DNA of 15,325 nt from Hyphomonadaceae bacterium UBA2389 (GTDB lineage: Bacteria > Pseudomonadota > Alphaproteobacteria > Caulobacterales > Aquidulcibacteraceae), in contig DDSN01000101.1 in assembly GCA_002343395.1 (NCBI GenBank), positions 2,099 through 17,423 of the forward strand, read 5' to 3'. Under the pieces are notes generated by a model. The model made no database searches, was not told the DNA's origin, and saw only the letters and a list, made by a program, of their open reading frames with translations. Below, in pieces: positions 7,306 through 14,438 of this stretch. The position numbers and the translations under genes were made by a program. Position 1 is the first letter of the stretch. Each line of letters opens with the position of its first letter.

Positions 7306-7800
7306 ATGATCAAAGCAATGAAGGCGTTTGGGTTATCGTTAGCGCTGCTCGCTGGGGCGTGCGCAGCGCAGGCGCAAACCGCTCCAGCGGCTCAGGCTCA
7401 CGGCATCGAAGCCGCGGCCTGGCTCGCGGGCCGGTGGGTGGGCACGGGCTTCGGCGGCGAGATGGAGGAAACCTGGGCGCCGCCAATCGGCGGCCAGATG
7501 ATCGGCCACTTTCGTTATTGGCGCGCGGGGGAGCCGCAATTCTACGAAATTATGATGATGGACGTCGCAGACGGCGGCGTGCGCATGCGCGTCAAGCACT
7601 TCAATCCTGACTTCGTCGGATGGGAAGAGAAAGACGGCTGGGTCACCTTCGAACCCGTTTCCGTTGGGCCAGACGCGCTTGTTTTCAACGGACTTATCAT
7701 CCGTCGTGAAAGCGCGCACCGCATCGTCATGACCCTTCGGCTTCGCCGCGGCGACGTCGTGGAGGAAGAGACGCTGCGTTTCGAACGCGCGCCGCTCTGA
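7306..7800 (+). CDS. DUF6265 family secreted protein
   Basis: This 164-residue protein starts at ATG 7306 behind GGAGGAA at 7294-7300. A signal peptide covers about residues 1-23 (SLALLAGACAAQA, cut before QT). A Cys lies inside this segment, but the residues before it (AGA) make a poor lipobox, so signal peptidase I export is more likely. The mature part begins with WLAGRWVGTGFGGEMEETW and continues with GGQMIGHFRYW, the pattern I associate with DUF6265, a lipocalin-like beta-barrel family of unknown function. It sits 47 bases after the M28 peptidase gene on the same strand, and both products are exported, so they may be transcribed together. No active site can be named. Confidence 0.85.
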   Translation: MIKAMKAFGLSLALLAGACAAQAQTAPAAQAHGIEAAAWLAGRWVGTGFGGEMEETWAPPIGGQMIGHFRYWRAGEPQFYEIMMMDVADGGVRMRVKHFNPDFVGWEEKDGWVTFEPVSVGPDALVFNGLIIRRESAHRIVMTLRLRRGDVVEEETLRFERAPL

Positions 7801-7920
7801 AACCCTCCGGCGCGCGCCGATAGGTTCGGCCGGCTCTCGTTCCAACTTTTCTTTGAATAGCAGGGGCGGCGATTTTGCTGGTTGGGATTGGCGGGGAAGC
7901 GGCTTACAAACCCGCACCCC

Positions 7921-9156
7921 ATGACCAATCAGCTGCGCAACGTCGCCGCGCTCATCGCCGCCATCGCCATCCTGCAATTGGCGGGTGGGTTGCTTGGCGT
8001 GCGGCTGCCGCTTTCGTTCACCGAGGCGGGTCACTCGCGGACAGAGCTTGGTCTTGTCGCGGCGTCTTATTCAGCTGGCTTCATGCTGGGCGCGATGATC
8101 GCTACAACACTGTTGTCGCGCGTGGGCCACATCCGAGTATACGCGGCGTGTGCGGCGGTCTTCGCCGTCGCCACGCTGGCGCTGCACTTCACCAGCGACC
8201 TATGGAGCTGGGGGCTTGCGCGCATAGCGGCGGGCGTGGCCGTGGCGCTTATGTTCGCCGCGATTGAAAGCTGGATGAACTTCTCCATCGGCTCGAGCGT
8301 GCGCGGCGAAGTGATGAGCGTCTACATGGTGCTCACCAAGGCGTCGCTGGCGCTGGGGCCGTTCTTCGCGTTCGGCTATGCACCCGACGCGCCGGAGCCC
8401 TGGATGATCGCAGGCGCGCTGGGCGCGCTGTCAATGATCCCGATTTGCTTCACGTCCGCGGAGCAGCCCGATCCGCCCAAGGCGCAACCGCTTGCCTTGG
8501 TTGAGCAATTCGCGACCGCGCCAGCCGCCGTCATAGGCAGTTTCGGCGCAGGGCTGGTCAATGGCGGGGTGTTGGCATTGGCGCCGCTTTATGCGTCCGA
8601 GCATTATGGACCATACGCTGCCGCCGAGTTCTATTCGGCGGCCTTCACAGGTTCGCTGCTGTTGCAATGGCCCGCGGGCCGCATTTCGGACCGCCTCGAT
8701 CGCCGTCTTGTGATCGCGGGCCTGACTGGGCTCGCGGCCGCTTGCGCGTTCGCGCTCGCGCTCGGCAGCGGCCGCTTGCTGGAGTTGGCGGCGTTGGCGC
8801 TGTTCTTCTTTTGGGGCGCAGGCGCGCTATCGTTCTATGGCATAGCCGTCGCGCACATGGCTGATCGCGCCGAGCCCGGGCGTCTTGCCCAATCGGCGGC
8901 GGGCTTGCTTTTCGTTTGGGCAGGCGGCTCGGTGCTCGGCCCGATGGTGATGGGCCCGCTGGTCGATCTGTTCGGCATCGCGGGCATGTTCTGGTTCGCG
9001 GGGGCGGCGGCGCTCGCGGTGTGCGCGGCGATGTTCTGGCGGCGCGGCGCGCGCGAGGCGGCCGACAGCAAGGAAGAGTTCTCTCCTCAGATCGGCACCA
9101 GCGTTTCCGCTGGGGAGATCGCCTACGGCGAGCAGAGCGGCGGCCGGTCGACCTAG
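7921..9156 (+). CDS. Major facilitator superfamily transporter
   Basis: This 411-residue inner-membrane transporter has about 12 hydrophobic helices in two halves. The MFS loop motif appears in a degenerate form between helices 2 and 3 (LLSRVGHIRVY) and clearly in the second half (GRISDRLDRRLVIAGL). The N-terminus resembles YcaD-like and related drug or sugar efflux members; the substrate is unknown. Start ATG 7921 is preferred because the first helix begins soon after. The frame is open to 7882, but I see no ribosome binding site for either start, so a leaderless message is possible. The C-terminus has a hydrophilic tail of about 35 residues after the last helix. The transcript may run on toward sucC 58 bases downstream. 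Confidence 0.9.
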   Translation: MTNQLRNVAALIAAIAILQLAGGLLGVRLPLSFTEAGHSRTELGLVAASYSAGFMLGAMIATTLLSRVGHIRVYAACAAVFAVATLALHFTSDLWSWGLARIAAGVAVALMFAAIESWMNFSIGSSVRGEVMSVYMVLTKASLALGPFFAFGYAPDAPEPWMIAGALGALSMIPICFTSAEQPDPPKAQPLALVEQFATAPAAVIGSFGAGLVNGGVLALAPLYASEHYGPYAAAEFYSAAFTGSLLLQWPAGRISDRLDRRLVIAGLTGLAAACAFALALGSGRLLELAALALFFFWGAGALSFYGIAVAHMADRAEPGRLAQSAAGLLFVWAGGSVLGPMVMGPLVDLFGIAGMFWFAGAAALAVCAAMFWRRGAREAADSKEEFSPQIGTSVSAGEIAYGEQSGGRST

Positions 9157-9214
9157 CCGTTGCGCTGACAACGCCGTTCGCGCTAGCACGACCCAATCCA
9201 CTGCGAGGGCCGCG

Positions 9215-10408
9215 ATGAACATCCACGAATACCAGGGCAAGGCGCTGTTGAAGAGCTTCGGAGTACCCGTTCCGCGCGGGTTCGCGGCGTTCACGCCCGC
9301 CGAGGCCTCGGACGCCGCCGCCAAGCTTGGCGGCTCGGTCTGGGCGGTGAAGAGCCAAATCCACGCCGGCGGGCGCGGCAAAGGCAAGTTCAAGGAACCC
9401 GGTGCGGGCGAGAAGGGCGGCGTGCGCATCGCCTTCAAACCGGAAGACGTCGGGCTCTACGCGCAGCAAATGCTCGGGAACACGCTGGTGACGCTGCAAA
9501 CCGGCGCCGCGGGCCGCGTGGTCAAGCGCCTCTACATTGAAGAGGGCGTCAAGATCGCCAAGGAGTTCTACCTCTCCGTGCTGGTTGATCGCGGCACGGG
9601 CCGGGTGGCGTTCGTCGCCAGCGAAGCCGGCGGCATGAACATCGAAGAGGTCGCCCACGACACGCCGGAAAAAATCACCACCGTCGCGATTGATCCCACC
9701 ACCGGCCCCACCGCCGCTGACGCCGCAAAGGTCGCCGCAGCGTTCGGCGTTTCCGGCGATCAAGCCGCCCAAACCGCCGATCTCGTGGCCAAGCTCTACA
9801 CCGCCTTCGTGAAGAGCGACATGAGCATGCTCGAGGTGAACCCGCTTATCGTCACCGAAGATGGCAAGCTTCTCTGCGGCGACGCCAAGGTCAGCTTTGA
9901 TTCCAACGCCGGCTTCCGCCATCCCGAATGGGCCGATCTGCGCGATCTGGGCGAGGAAGACGAAAAGGAGATCGAAGCGTCCAAATACGATCTCGCCTAC
10001 ATCGCTCTCGATGGCGATATCGGCTGCATGGTCAATGGCGCGGGTCTCGCCATGGCCACCATGGACATCATCAAGCTGTTCGGCGCCGAGCCTGCCAACT
10101 TCCTCGATGTCGGCGGCGGCGCTTCGAAGGAGAAGGTGACGGCCGCCTTCAAGATCATCACCGCCGATCCGAAAGTGAAAGGCATCCTGGTCAACATTTT
10201 CGGCGGCATCATGAAGTGCGACGTGATCGCCGAAGGCGTGATCGCGGCGGTGAAGGAGGTCGGCCTCGCCGTGCCGCTGGTGGTGCGGCTTGAGGGCACC
10301 AACGTCGAACTGGGCAAGAAGATCATCAACGAAAGCGGCCTGAACGTGATCAGCGCGGATGATTTGGAAGACGCAGCGCGGAAGATCGTGAAGGCGGTGA
10401 AGGGGTGA
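9215..10408 (+). CDS. sucC: Succinyl-CoA synthetase (ADP-forming), beta subunit
   Basis: SucC pairs with SucD to convert succinyl-CoA to succinate with formation of ATP in the TCA cycle. The 397-residue protein is normal for the family. The N-terminal ATP-grasp domain starts MNIHEYQGKALLKSFGVPV and carries VWAVKSQIHAGGRGKGKF, the nucleotide-binding Lys/Gly stretch. MLEVNPLIV and the DAKVSFD segment form the metal and ATP site. The C-terminal CoA-ligase domain has GCMVNGAGLAMATMD, FLDVGGGASKEKV and NIFGGIMKCDVIAEG. GAGGG at 9205-9209 lies five bases before the start. In alphaproteobacteria sucD normally follows directly; here the fic gene begins 88 bases later and sucD is about 4.86 kb away. 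The enzyme is essentially certain; the gene order is the odd part. Confidence 0.97.
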   Translation: MNIHEYQGKALLKSFGVPVPRGFAAFTPAEASDAAAKLGGSVWAVKSQIHAGGRGKGKFKEPGAGEKGGVRIAFKPEDVGLYAQQMLGNTLVTLQTGAAGRVVKRLYIEEGVKIAKEFYLSVLVDRGTGRVAFVASEAGGMNIEEVAHDTPEKITTVAIDPTTGPTAADAAKVAAAFGVSGDQAAQTADLVAKLYTAFVKSDMSMLEVNPLIVTEDGKLLCGDAKVSFDSNAGFRHPEWADLRDLGEEDEKEIEASKYDLAYIALDGDIGCMVNGAGLAMATMDIIKLFGAEPANFLDVGGGASKEKVTAAFKIITADPKVKGILVNIFGGIMKCDVIAEGVIAAVKEVGLAVPLVVRLEGTNVELGKKIINESGLNVISADDLEDAARKIVKAVKG

Positions 10409-10430
10409 GGTGGAGATGCCCCTAAGGCGA

Positions 10431-10503
10431 ATGTTAACGCTTCGAGCGCGCGGTCATGTTAAAGAAAAGCGGAAACAATAACGCGTCGCGGCAGTCATGT
10501 TAA
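10431..10503. repeat. Three ATGTTAA direct repeats ahead of the fic gene
   Basis: ATGTTAA occurs at 10431-10437, 10456-10462 and 10497-10503, so the starts are 25 and 41 bases apart. The last two share the longer GTCATGTTAAA, and the third contains the fic start codon. They stand out in the AT-richer gap between sucC and fic. They may be binding sites for a regulator, possibly the winged-helix tail of the Fic protein itself; that is inference. Confidence 0.4.
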
Positions 10504-11603
10504 AATGTACCTATGTGCTTCCGTCCCTACCTCCGCCGGGAAAACTAGAGACCGAGGCGGTTCTTCGTGCTGCGGGTCGTGCGCACAGGCGATTGGCGGA
10601 GGTAAAGGGCAGAGCGACGGCAATACCAAATCAGGGAATATTGATCGATACGCTTTCTCTCCAAGAAGCGAGGGCCAGCTCGGAAATCGAAAACATCATA
10701 ACAACTCAGGAGGAGATGTTCCACGCCGCAATTTTTCCAGAAGGTACCGATTACGGAGCGGCGAAGGAGGTGGCGCGCTATCGAGACGCGCTTAGGCGAG
10801 GTTGGGATTTGATGAGTGAGCAACAATGGTTGCTCAGCAACAATACAATCATCGAAATATTCCAGGTGTTGAAGCGAACGGTGGGCGGTTTTCGGGAGAC
10901 GCCAGGCACCGCGTTGAAAAACGACATCACCGGAGAAGTGGTCTATGTTCCGCCGCAAGACCGCAATGAGATCATCGCCCGAATGACCCAATTGGAGCGG
11001 TTCTTAAATGAAGACACAGTTGGCGATTTAGACCCGCTAGTAAAGATGGCCATCGCCCATCATCAATTCGAGAGCATCCACCCGTTCCCCGATGGCAACG
11101 GCCGCGTCGGTCGGATCATCAACGTTCTTTACTTGGCGCGCGTCGAGCTGTTGCACGTGCCAATATTATATCTCAGCCGGTTTATCACCGCGCACAAAGC
11201 AGACTACTATCGGCTTCTGCAGTTGGTCCGCGATGAAGGCGCGTGGGAGGAGTGGATACTCTACATGTTGCGGGCCGTTGAAGAGACATCGGCGGAGACG
11301 CTGAGGCTAATCGACGGGATCGGTCGATTAATGGCGCAGTACAAAGATCGAATCCGAACGCAGCACCCGAAGATCTATTCGCAGGATCTCCTGAACAACC
11401 TTTTTCGGCACCCCTATACTCGGATCGACTACCTGGCCAAAGAGACCGGCAAGGTGAGGCAGACGGCGTCAAAATACCTAGAAGAACTTGCGGAAGCGGG
11501 AGTGCTCAAAAAGCGGACTAGCGGAAAGCATGTCTTCTTTGTCAATGAGCCGCTCGTCGCGCTCTTCGTGTCGTCTAACAATGAGAAGGGGAGCTACCCA
11601 TGA
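10497..11603 (+). CDS. Fic family AMPylase with N-terminal inhibitory motif and C-terminal winged helix
   Basis: Fic proteins usually transfer AMP from ATP to a protein side chain. The 368-residue product has a Fic_N-like N-terminus (LPSLPPPGKLETEAVL), the inhibitory helix motif SSEIEN at residues 61-66 with E65 as the blocking glutamate, and the complete catalytic motif HPFPDGNGRVGR at 195-206. A winged helix-turn-helix fills about residues 305-368 (RIDYLAKETGKVRQTASKYLEEL). An N-terminal inhibitory helix makes it class II, self-inhibited with no separate antitoxin, and indeed no antitoxin gene is present. The ribosome binding site before ATG 10497 is weak; GTG at 10515 is an alternative. 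Composition is much less GC-rich than the core genes (28 of 60 at 10621-10680), which suggests transfer. It sits between sucC and sucD, and its stop overlaps the VOC gene (ATGA). The target is unknown. Confidence 0.93.
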   Translation: MLKCTYVLPSLPPPGKLETEAVLRAAGRAHRRLAEVKGRATAIPNQGILIDTLSLQEARASSEIENIITTQEEMFHAAIFPEGTDYGAAKEVARYRDALRRGWDLMSEQQWLLSNNTIIEIFQVLKRTVGGFRETPGTALKNDITGEVVYVPPQDRNEIIARMTQLERFLNEDTVGDLDPLVKMAIAHHQFESIHPFPDGNGRVGRIINVLYLARVELLHVPILYLSRFITAHKADYYRLLQLVRDEGAWEEWILYMLRAVEETSAETLRLIDGIGRLMAQYKDRIRTQHPKIYSQDLLNNLFRHPYTRIDYLAKETGKVRQTASKYLEELAEAGVLKKRTSGKHVFFVNEPLVALFVSSNNEKGSYP

Positions 11604-11968
11604 TCGGCTATGTCACACTCGGCACCAATGACCTCGAACGCGCGGCGAAGTTCTATGACGCCATCACAGCAGAGTTCGGCGTCGGGCGCATGGGCGGGGA
11701 TGACAAATTCATCGCTTGGGGCGTGCCCGGCGGCGCCGCCGGCGTCGGCCTCACCAAACCGTTCGACGGCAATCCCGCCACTGTCGGCAACGGCGTGATG
11801 GTGGCGTTCGAGTGCACGAGCCGCGAGCAGGTGGACAAAGTCTACGCCCTCGCACGGTCGCTGGGCGCCGCTGACGAGGGCGGCCCGGGCGAGCGTTTCC
11901 CAGGCTTCTACGCCGCCTATTTCCGCGATCTCGACGGCAACAAGCTCAACGCCTACATCATGGGATGA
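11600..11968 (+). CDS. VOC family (glyoxalase/bleomycin resistance fold) protein
   Basis: The 122-residue single-domain protein has the vicinal oxygen chelate fold, with paired beta-alpha-beta-beta-beta modules. It begins MIGYVTLGTNDLERAAKFYDA and ends with the typical YFRDLDGNKLNAY strand. The position of the usual first metal-binding His is taken by Tyr4, common in this subgroup, so metal-dependent catalysis is doubtful. ATG 11600 overlaps the Fic stop as ATGA, and AAGGGGAG inside the Fic C-terminal codons is its ribosome binding site, so translation is coupled to fic. Its high GC content matches the core genome rather than fic. The substrate is unknown; it need not share a function with Fic despite the coupling. 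Confidence 0.88.
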   Translation: MIGYVTLGTNDLERAAKFYDAITAEFGVGRMGGDDKFIAWGVPGGAAGVGLTKPFDGNPATVGNGVMVAFECTSREQVDKVYALARSLGAADEGGPGERFPGFYAAYFRDLDGNKLNAYIMG

Positions 11969-12414
11969 CGATCATGCGCGGCGTAGTCTCAATGGCGCTT
12001 GCAGCGTCGATCTTGAGTGCATGCGCGGGCGGACCGCGCCCGCACATGCCTGTTGTGGCGACCGCGCCGGCAGACGCCGCTGCCTATCAAGCCGCGCTCG
12101 ATGAGTGCCGCGCCCAACTCGATCAACCCAACGCTGTCGCCACTGGAGCGGTCAATGTGGTGGAAGGAGCGGCGACGACGTACGTCGTGGGCGGCGCGGC
12201 GTTCGCGGCTGGCGCCGCGTCAAGCGGAACGCTTGCAGGAGCCGCCGCCGTGGCGGGGCCCGCCATGGTCGTCACCTTGCCGCTCAGCATCTATCTTTTT
12301 TCGCGCGGTAGCCGAGCGCGGCAGGAGCGCCGCATCCAGCGCACCATGACCGAATGCATGGCGCAGCACGGTTATCAGATTGTCAGCTGGCGGCGCGTCG
12401 ATACAGCCGACTAA
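11965..12414 (+). CDS. Lipoprotein with glycine/alanine-rich hydrophobic segment
   Basis: The product has 149 residues and I do not recognise a family. The N-terminus is a lipoprotein signal with lipobox LSAC, Cys at residue 20 (VVSMALAASILSACAGG). The mature part has a short segment with two Cys at most, then a glycine/alanine-rich hydrophobic stretch at about residues 73-111 that looks like a glycine zipper or membrane helix. A basic segment (SRGSRARQERRIQR) and the ending CMAQHGYQIVSWRRVDTAD follow. ATG 11965 overlaps the VOC stop as ATGA; ATG 11974 is a possible shorter start with the lipobox intact. It is the last gene of the fic-VOC-lipoprotein run and converges on the minus-strand export operon. 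Confidence 0.78.
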   Translation: MTIMRGVVSMALAASILSACAGGPRPHMPVVATAPADAAAYQAALDECRAQLDQPNAVATGAVNVVEGAATTYVVGGAAFAAGAASSGTLAGAAAVAGPAMVVTLPLSIYLFSRGSRARQERRIQRTMTECMAQHGYQIVSWRRVDTAD

Positions 12415-12521
12415 GCCGCAGGCGGGGCAAGCGGGTCAGGGTTTGCATTGGCGTTGCGGTGCGTTATGCCCGTCTCGCTTCGCTGATTTCACGCGGGGGA
12501 GGCCGCCGAAACAGTCAGCTG

Positions 12522-12533
12522 CCAGCGCGCTGG
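12522..12533. terminator. GC-rich palindrome between convergent genes
   Basis: CCAGCGCGCTGG is a perfect 12-bp palindrome, extendable to TGCC/GGCA with one bulged G. It lies in the 147-base gap between the convergent lipoprotein genes ending at 12414 and 12562. It could act as a two-way terminator stem, but no T-run is present and a perfect palindrome leaves little room for a loop. The gap holds nothing else I can identify. Confidence 0.2.
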
Positions 12534-12561
12534 GGCAACCGATGAGCAGCGAACGGGCTTG

Positions 12562-13146
12562 CTATGTGGCGGCGCTCGCAAAGACAGCATCAATCTCCTG
12601 GGCGAACACGCCATAATAGTGCTCGCTTGGGGCCAGAAACATCAGCAGGTTCAAGTTTTCACCTGCGCGCGCCACGAGCGCCGTGCCCGTGATATTGAGC
12701 CCAGCTTCAGTACGCGTGTTGATGTCGAAGCGCACGCCTGGTGCGCCTGCCAAGCTTTGAGGGCGAAGGTTCGTCGATTGCGGATCCTGATATTCAAGCG
12801 TCGCCAACGAATCGATCACGAACTCAACGAGTTCAGTCTCGCCCATATCGGAGCGGTAGAGTGGGCGGGGCGTGTCCCTGTCCACCATGCGCACCAAAGC
12901 GCCCTGAGGCTCGATTGTGGCGATCACAAGTTGGTTGAGCTGCACTCCATCAATGCTTAGGACGCGCACGCCGGTCGGTCGAAACGACATCGCGGTAAGA
13001 TCGGACCAGGGTCGCGAAAGCGTCACGGCGAATCCCGCTCCGCGCGCGCGATAGGGGCCTGCTTTCACCAGCGGAATCGTGGCGCATCCCGATGCGATGC
13101 ACCCGCCGGCAACAGCGGCTAGAAGGCCGCGTCTTGAAATGCTCAT
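12562..13146 (-). CDS. Lipoprotein of unknown function, last gene of the M48 export operon
   Basis: This 194-residue protein begins MSISRRGLLAAVAGGCIASGC: a twin-arginine-like start (SRRGLL) that ends in a lipobox with Cys21. Export by Tat followed by lipid attachment is plausible but not certain. The mature part has no Cys pair or enzyme motif that I recognise. It reads as mixed alpha/beta (YRARGAGFAVTLSRPW, then VRVLSIDGVQLNQLVIATIE, then PGVRFDINTRTEAGLNI). ATG 13146 overlaps the M48 stop as ATGA, and its ribosome binding site GGAGGGGG lies in the last codons of the M48 gene. Co-production with the peptidase suggests a partner or quality-control substrate in the envelope; this is inferred only from gene order. 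Confidence 0.82.
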   Translation of the reverse strand: MSISRRGLLAAVAGGCIASGCATIPLVKAGPYRARGAGFAVTLSRPWSDLTAMSFRPTGVRVLSIDGVQLNQLVIATIEPQGALVRMVDRDTPRPLYRSDMGETELVEFVIDSLATLEYQDPQSTNLRPQSLAGAPGVRFDINTRTEAGLNITGTALVARAGENLNLLMFLAPSEHYYGVFAQEIDAVFASAAT

Positions 13147-14438
13147 TGTCCCCCTCCTGACAATTGTTGAATGCGCGCCTCGATGAGCGCGCGGTCCACC
13201 GCTTGTGGCGCGCGGGCCAAGTAGGCCGTGAACTGCTCAACCGCCTCGGCGTTGCGCCCGTCCCGCAAGGCCAAATCCCCGAGCTCGCGCCAAGTCGCTG
13301 CGGGCGCGTCCGGATACGCGATGGCGTTGGTGTAGTGTTGGAAAGCTCTTTCCCGGTCGCCATCGCCGCGACGCAGGCGGTTGATCTCGCCGCGATAGTA
13401 TTCAACCACGCCAAGATCCTCTCCGGCGGCGGCAAGCCGATCAAGTAAGAACCATGTTTGTCCATAGTCGCGGCGGCGGAGGTCAGAGCGCAGCCAAGAG
13501 TCCAGGAAGGGGCGGATGGCGGCGCGGTAGCGTGCCCGCTGTGTTTCGCCGCCGGTTGCCTGCGCTGCTCGCGCCGTCAGCGCTTCAATGCGGTCGGCGG
13601 AGAGGGGATGCGTGCGAAAAATGCTGGCGCGGGTTTCTTGGCGGCGAACGTCGGGATTGTCGGACGCCTGGGTCTCCTGGAGCAGGCTCGACCACAGCAT
13701 GTGACCAGCATGGGGATCATAGCGCGCCGCAACAGCATGATCGTAGCCAAGCATATCCGCCTGGGACTCGTTCTCACGCGAAAAGCCAAAGACCGAGGCG
13801 ATAGTGCCAAGGTACACGATGTCTCCGACGATGCCGACGCCGGCGCCGGCGGCAATTATCGAGAAGACCATGGCTGCCCCGGCTCTGCCTCGAACAGCTC
13901 GTAGCATGGCCAATGCATGTCGCTCGCGATAGTGGCCGATTTCATGTCCAAGCACGAACGCGAGTTGCGCCTCGTCCTCTACGCGGAGCAGCAACCCTGA
14001 CCACACTTCCATGTAGCCGTTTGGCGCCATCGAAGCGTTGAAGTAGGGGCGGTTCATCACGTACAGGCGGATGTCGCCGCACGCATCAGAGGCGACCCGG
14101 CAGGCGACTTCGCGGACGTAAGCGTTCAGCGCGGGATCGCGTTCGAGTTGTCCGGAATTGCGAGCTTCTTGCTCGGCGCGATCGGACATGCCCCACAATC
14201 CGCCTTCGTCGGTGTTGATCTCGGGGCGTGGTCTCGATGGGGGCGGGATCGTTTGCGCTGGTTGGGCCGGTGGAGCGATAGCATCAGGCGCCGCTTGTTG
14301 CGCTGGCTCACCATCCGCGGGATAGTCCTGCGTCGTGGCTGCGGGTGGTGGAATCTGCTCGCCCTGAACAGATTCCTGCGCGATGGCTGCAGTCGTCACC
14401 GCCAGCGCCGCTACCATGGCAGCGGCGAGCCGCTTCAT
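13143..14438 (-). CDS. M48 family zinc metallopeptidase with C-terminal TPR-like repeats
   Basis: The product is a 431-residue exported M48 peptidase, likely in envelope protein quality control as for BepA/YfgC-type enzymes. Residues 1-20 are a signal peptide (cut after AIA). A Pro/Gln/Ala-rich linker runs to about residue 75. The zinc site is H165-E-I-G-H169, with the third ligand E224 in ENESQAD. A hydrophobic segment at about residues 187-215 lies between them and could contact or span the membrane. The C-terminal third (about 320-431) is helical, and its end looks TPR-like (TWRELGDLALRDGRNAEAVEQF). Start ATG 14438 overlaps the upstream stop as ATGA, and AGGAG lies within the upstream gene's final codons. 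All catalytic residues are present. Confidence 0.92.
   Translation of the reverse strand: MKRLAAAMVAALAVTTAAIAQESVQGEQIPPPAATTQDYPADGEPAQQAAPDAIAPPAQPAQTIPPPSRPRPEINTDEGGLWGMSDRAEQEARNSGQLERDPALNAYVREVACRVASDACGDIRLYVMNRPYFNASMAPNGYMEVWSGLLLRVEDEAQLAFVLGHEIGHYRERHALAMLRAVRGRAGAAMVFSIIAAGAGVGIVGDIVYLGTIASVFGFSRENESQADMLGYDHAVAARYDPHAGHMLWSSLLQETQASDNPDVRRQETRASIFRTHPLSADRIEALTARAAQATGGETQRARYRAAIRPFLDSWLRSDLRRRDYGQTWFLLDRLAAAGEDLGVVEYYRGEINRLRRGDGDRERAFQHYTNAIAYPDAPAATWRELGDLALRDGRNAEAVEQFTAYLARAPQAVDRALIEARIQQLSGGGQ

Noticed and set aside
7808..7819. Palindrome CGGCGCGCGCCG after the DUF6265 gene as a terminator
   Set aside because: No loop of useful size and no T-run directly after it; such words are common in GC-rich DNA.
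8645..9922. A 425-codon minus-strand open frame opposite the MFS and sucC genes
   Set aside because: Low-complexity Arg/Ala/Pro-rich translation typical of antisense frames in GC-rich DNA. It covers the ends of two well-identified genes.
12415..12561. Possible tRNA or small RNA gene in the convergent gap
   Set aside because: No cloverleaf, CCA end or promoter-terminator pair could be seen.
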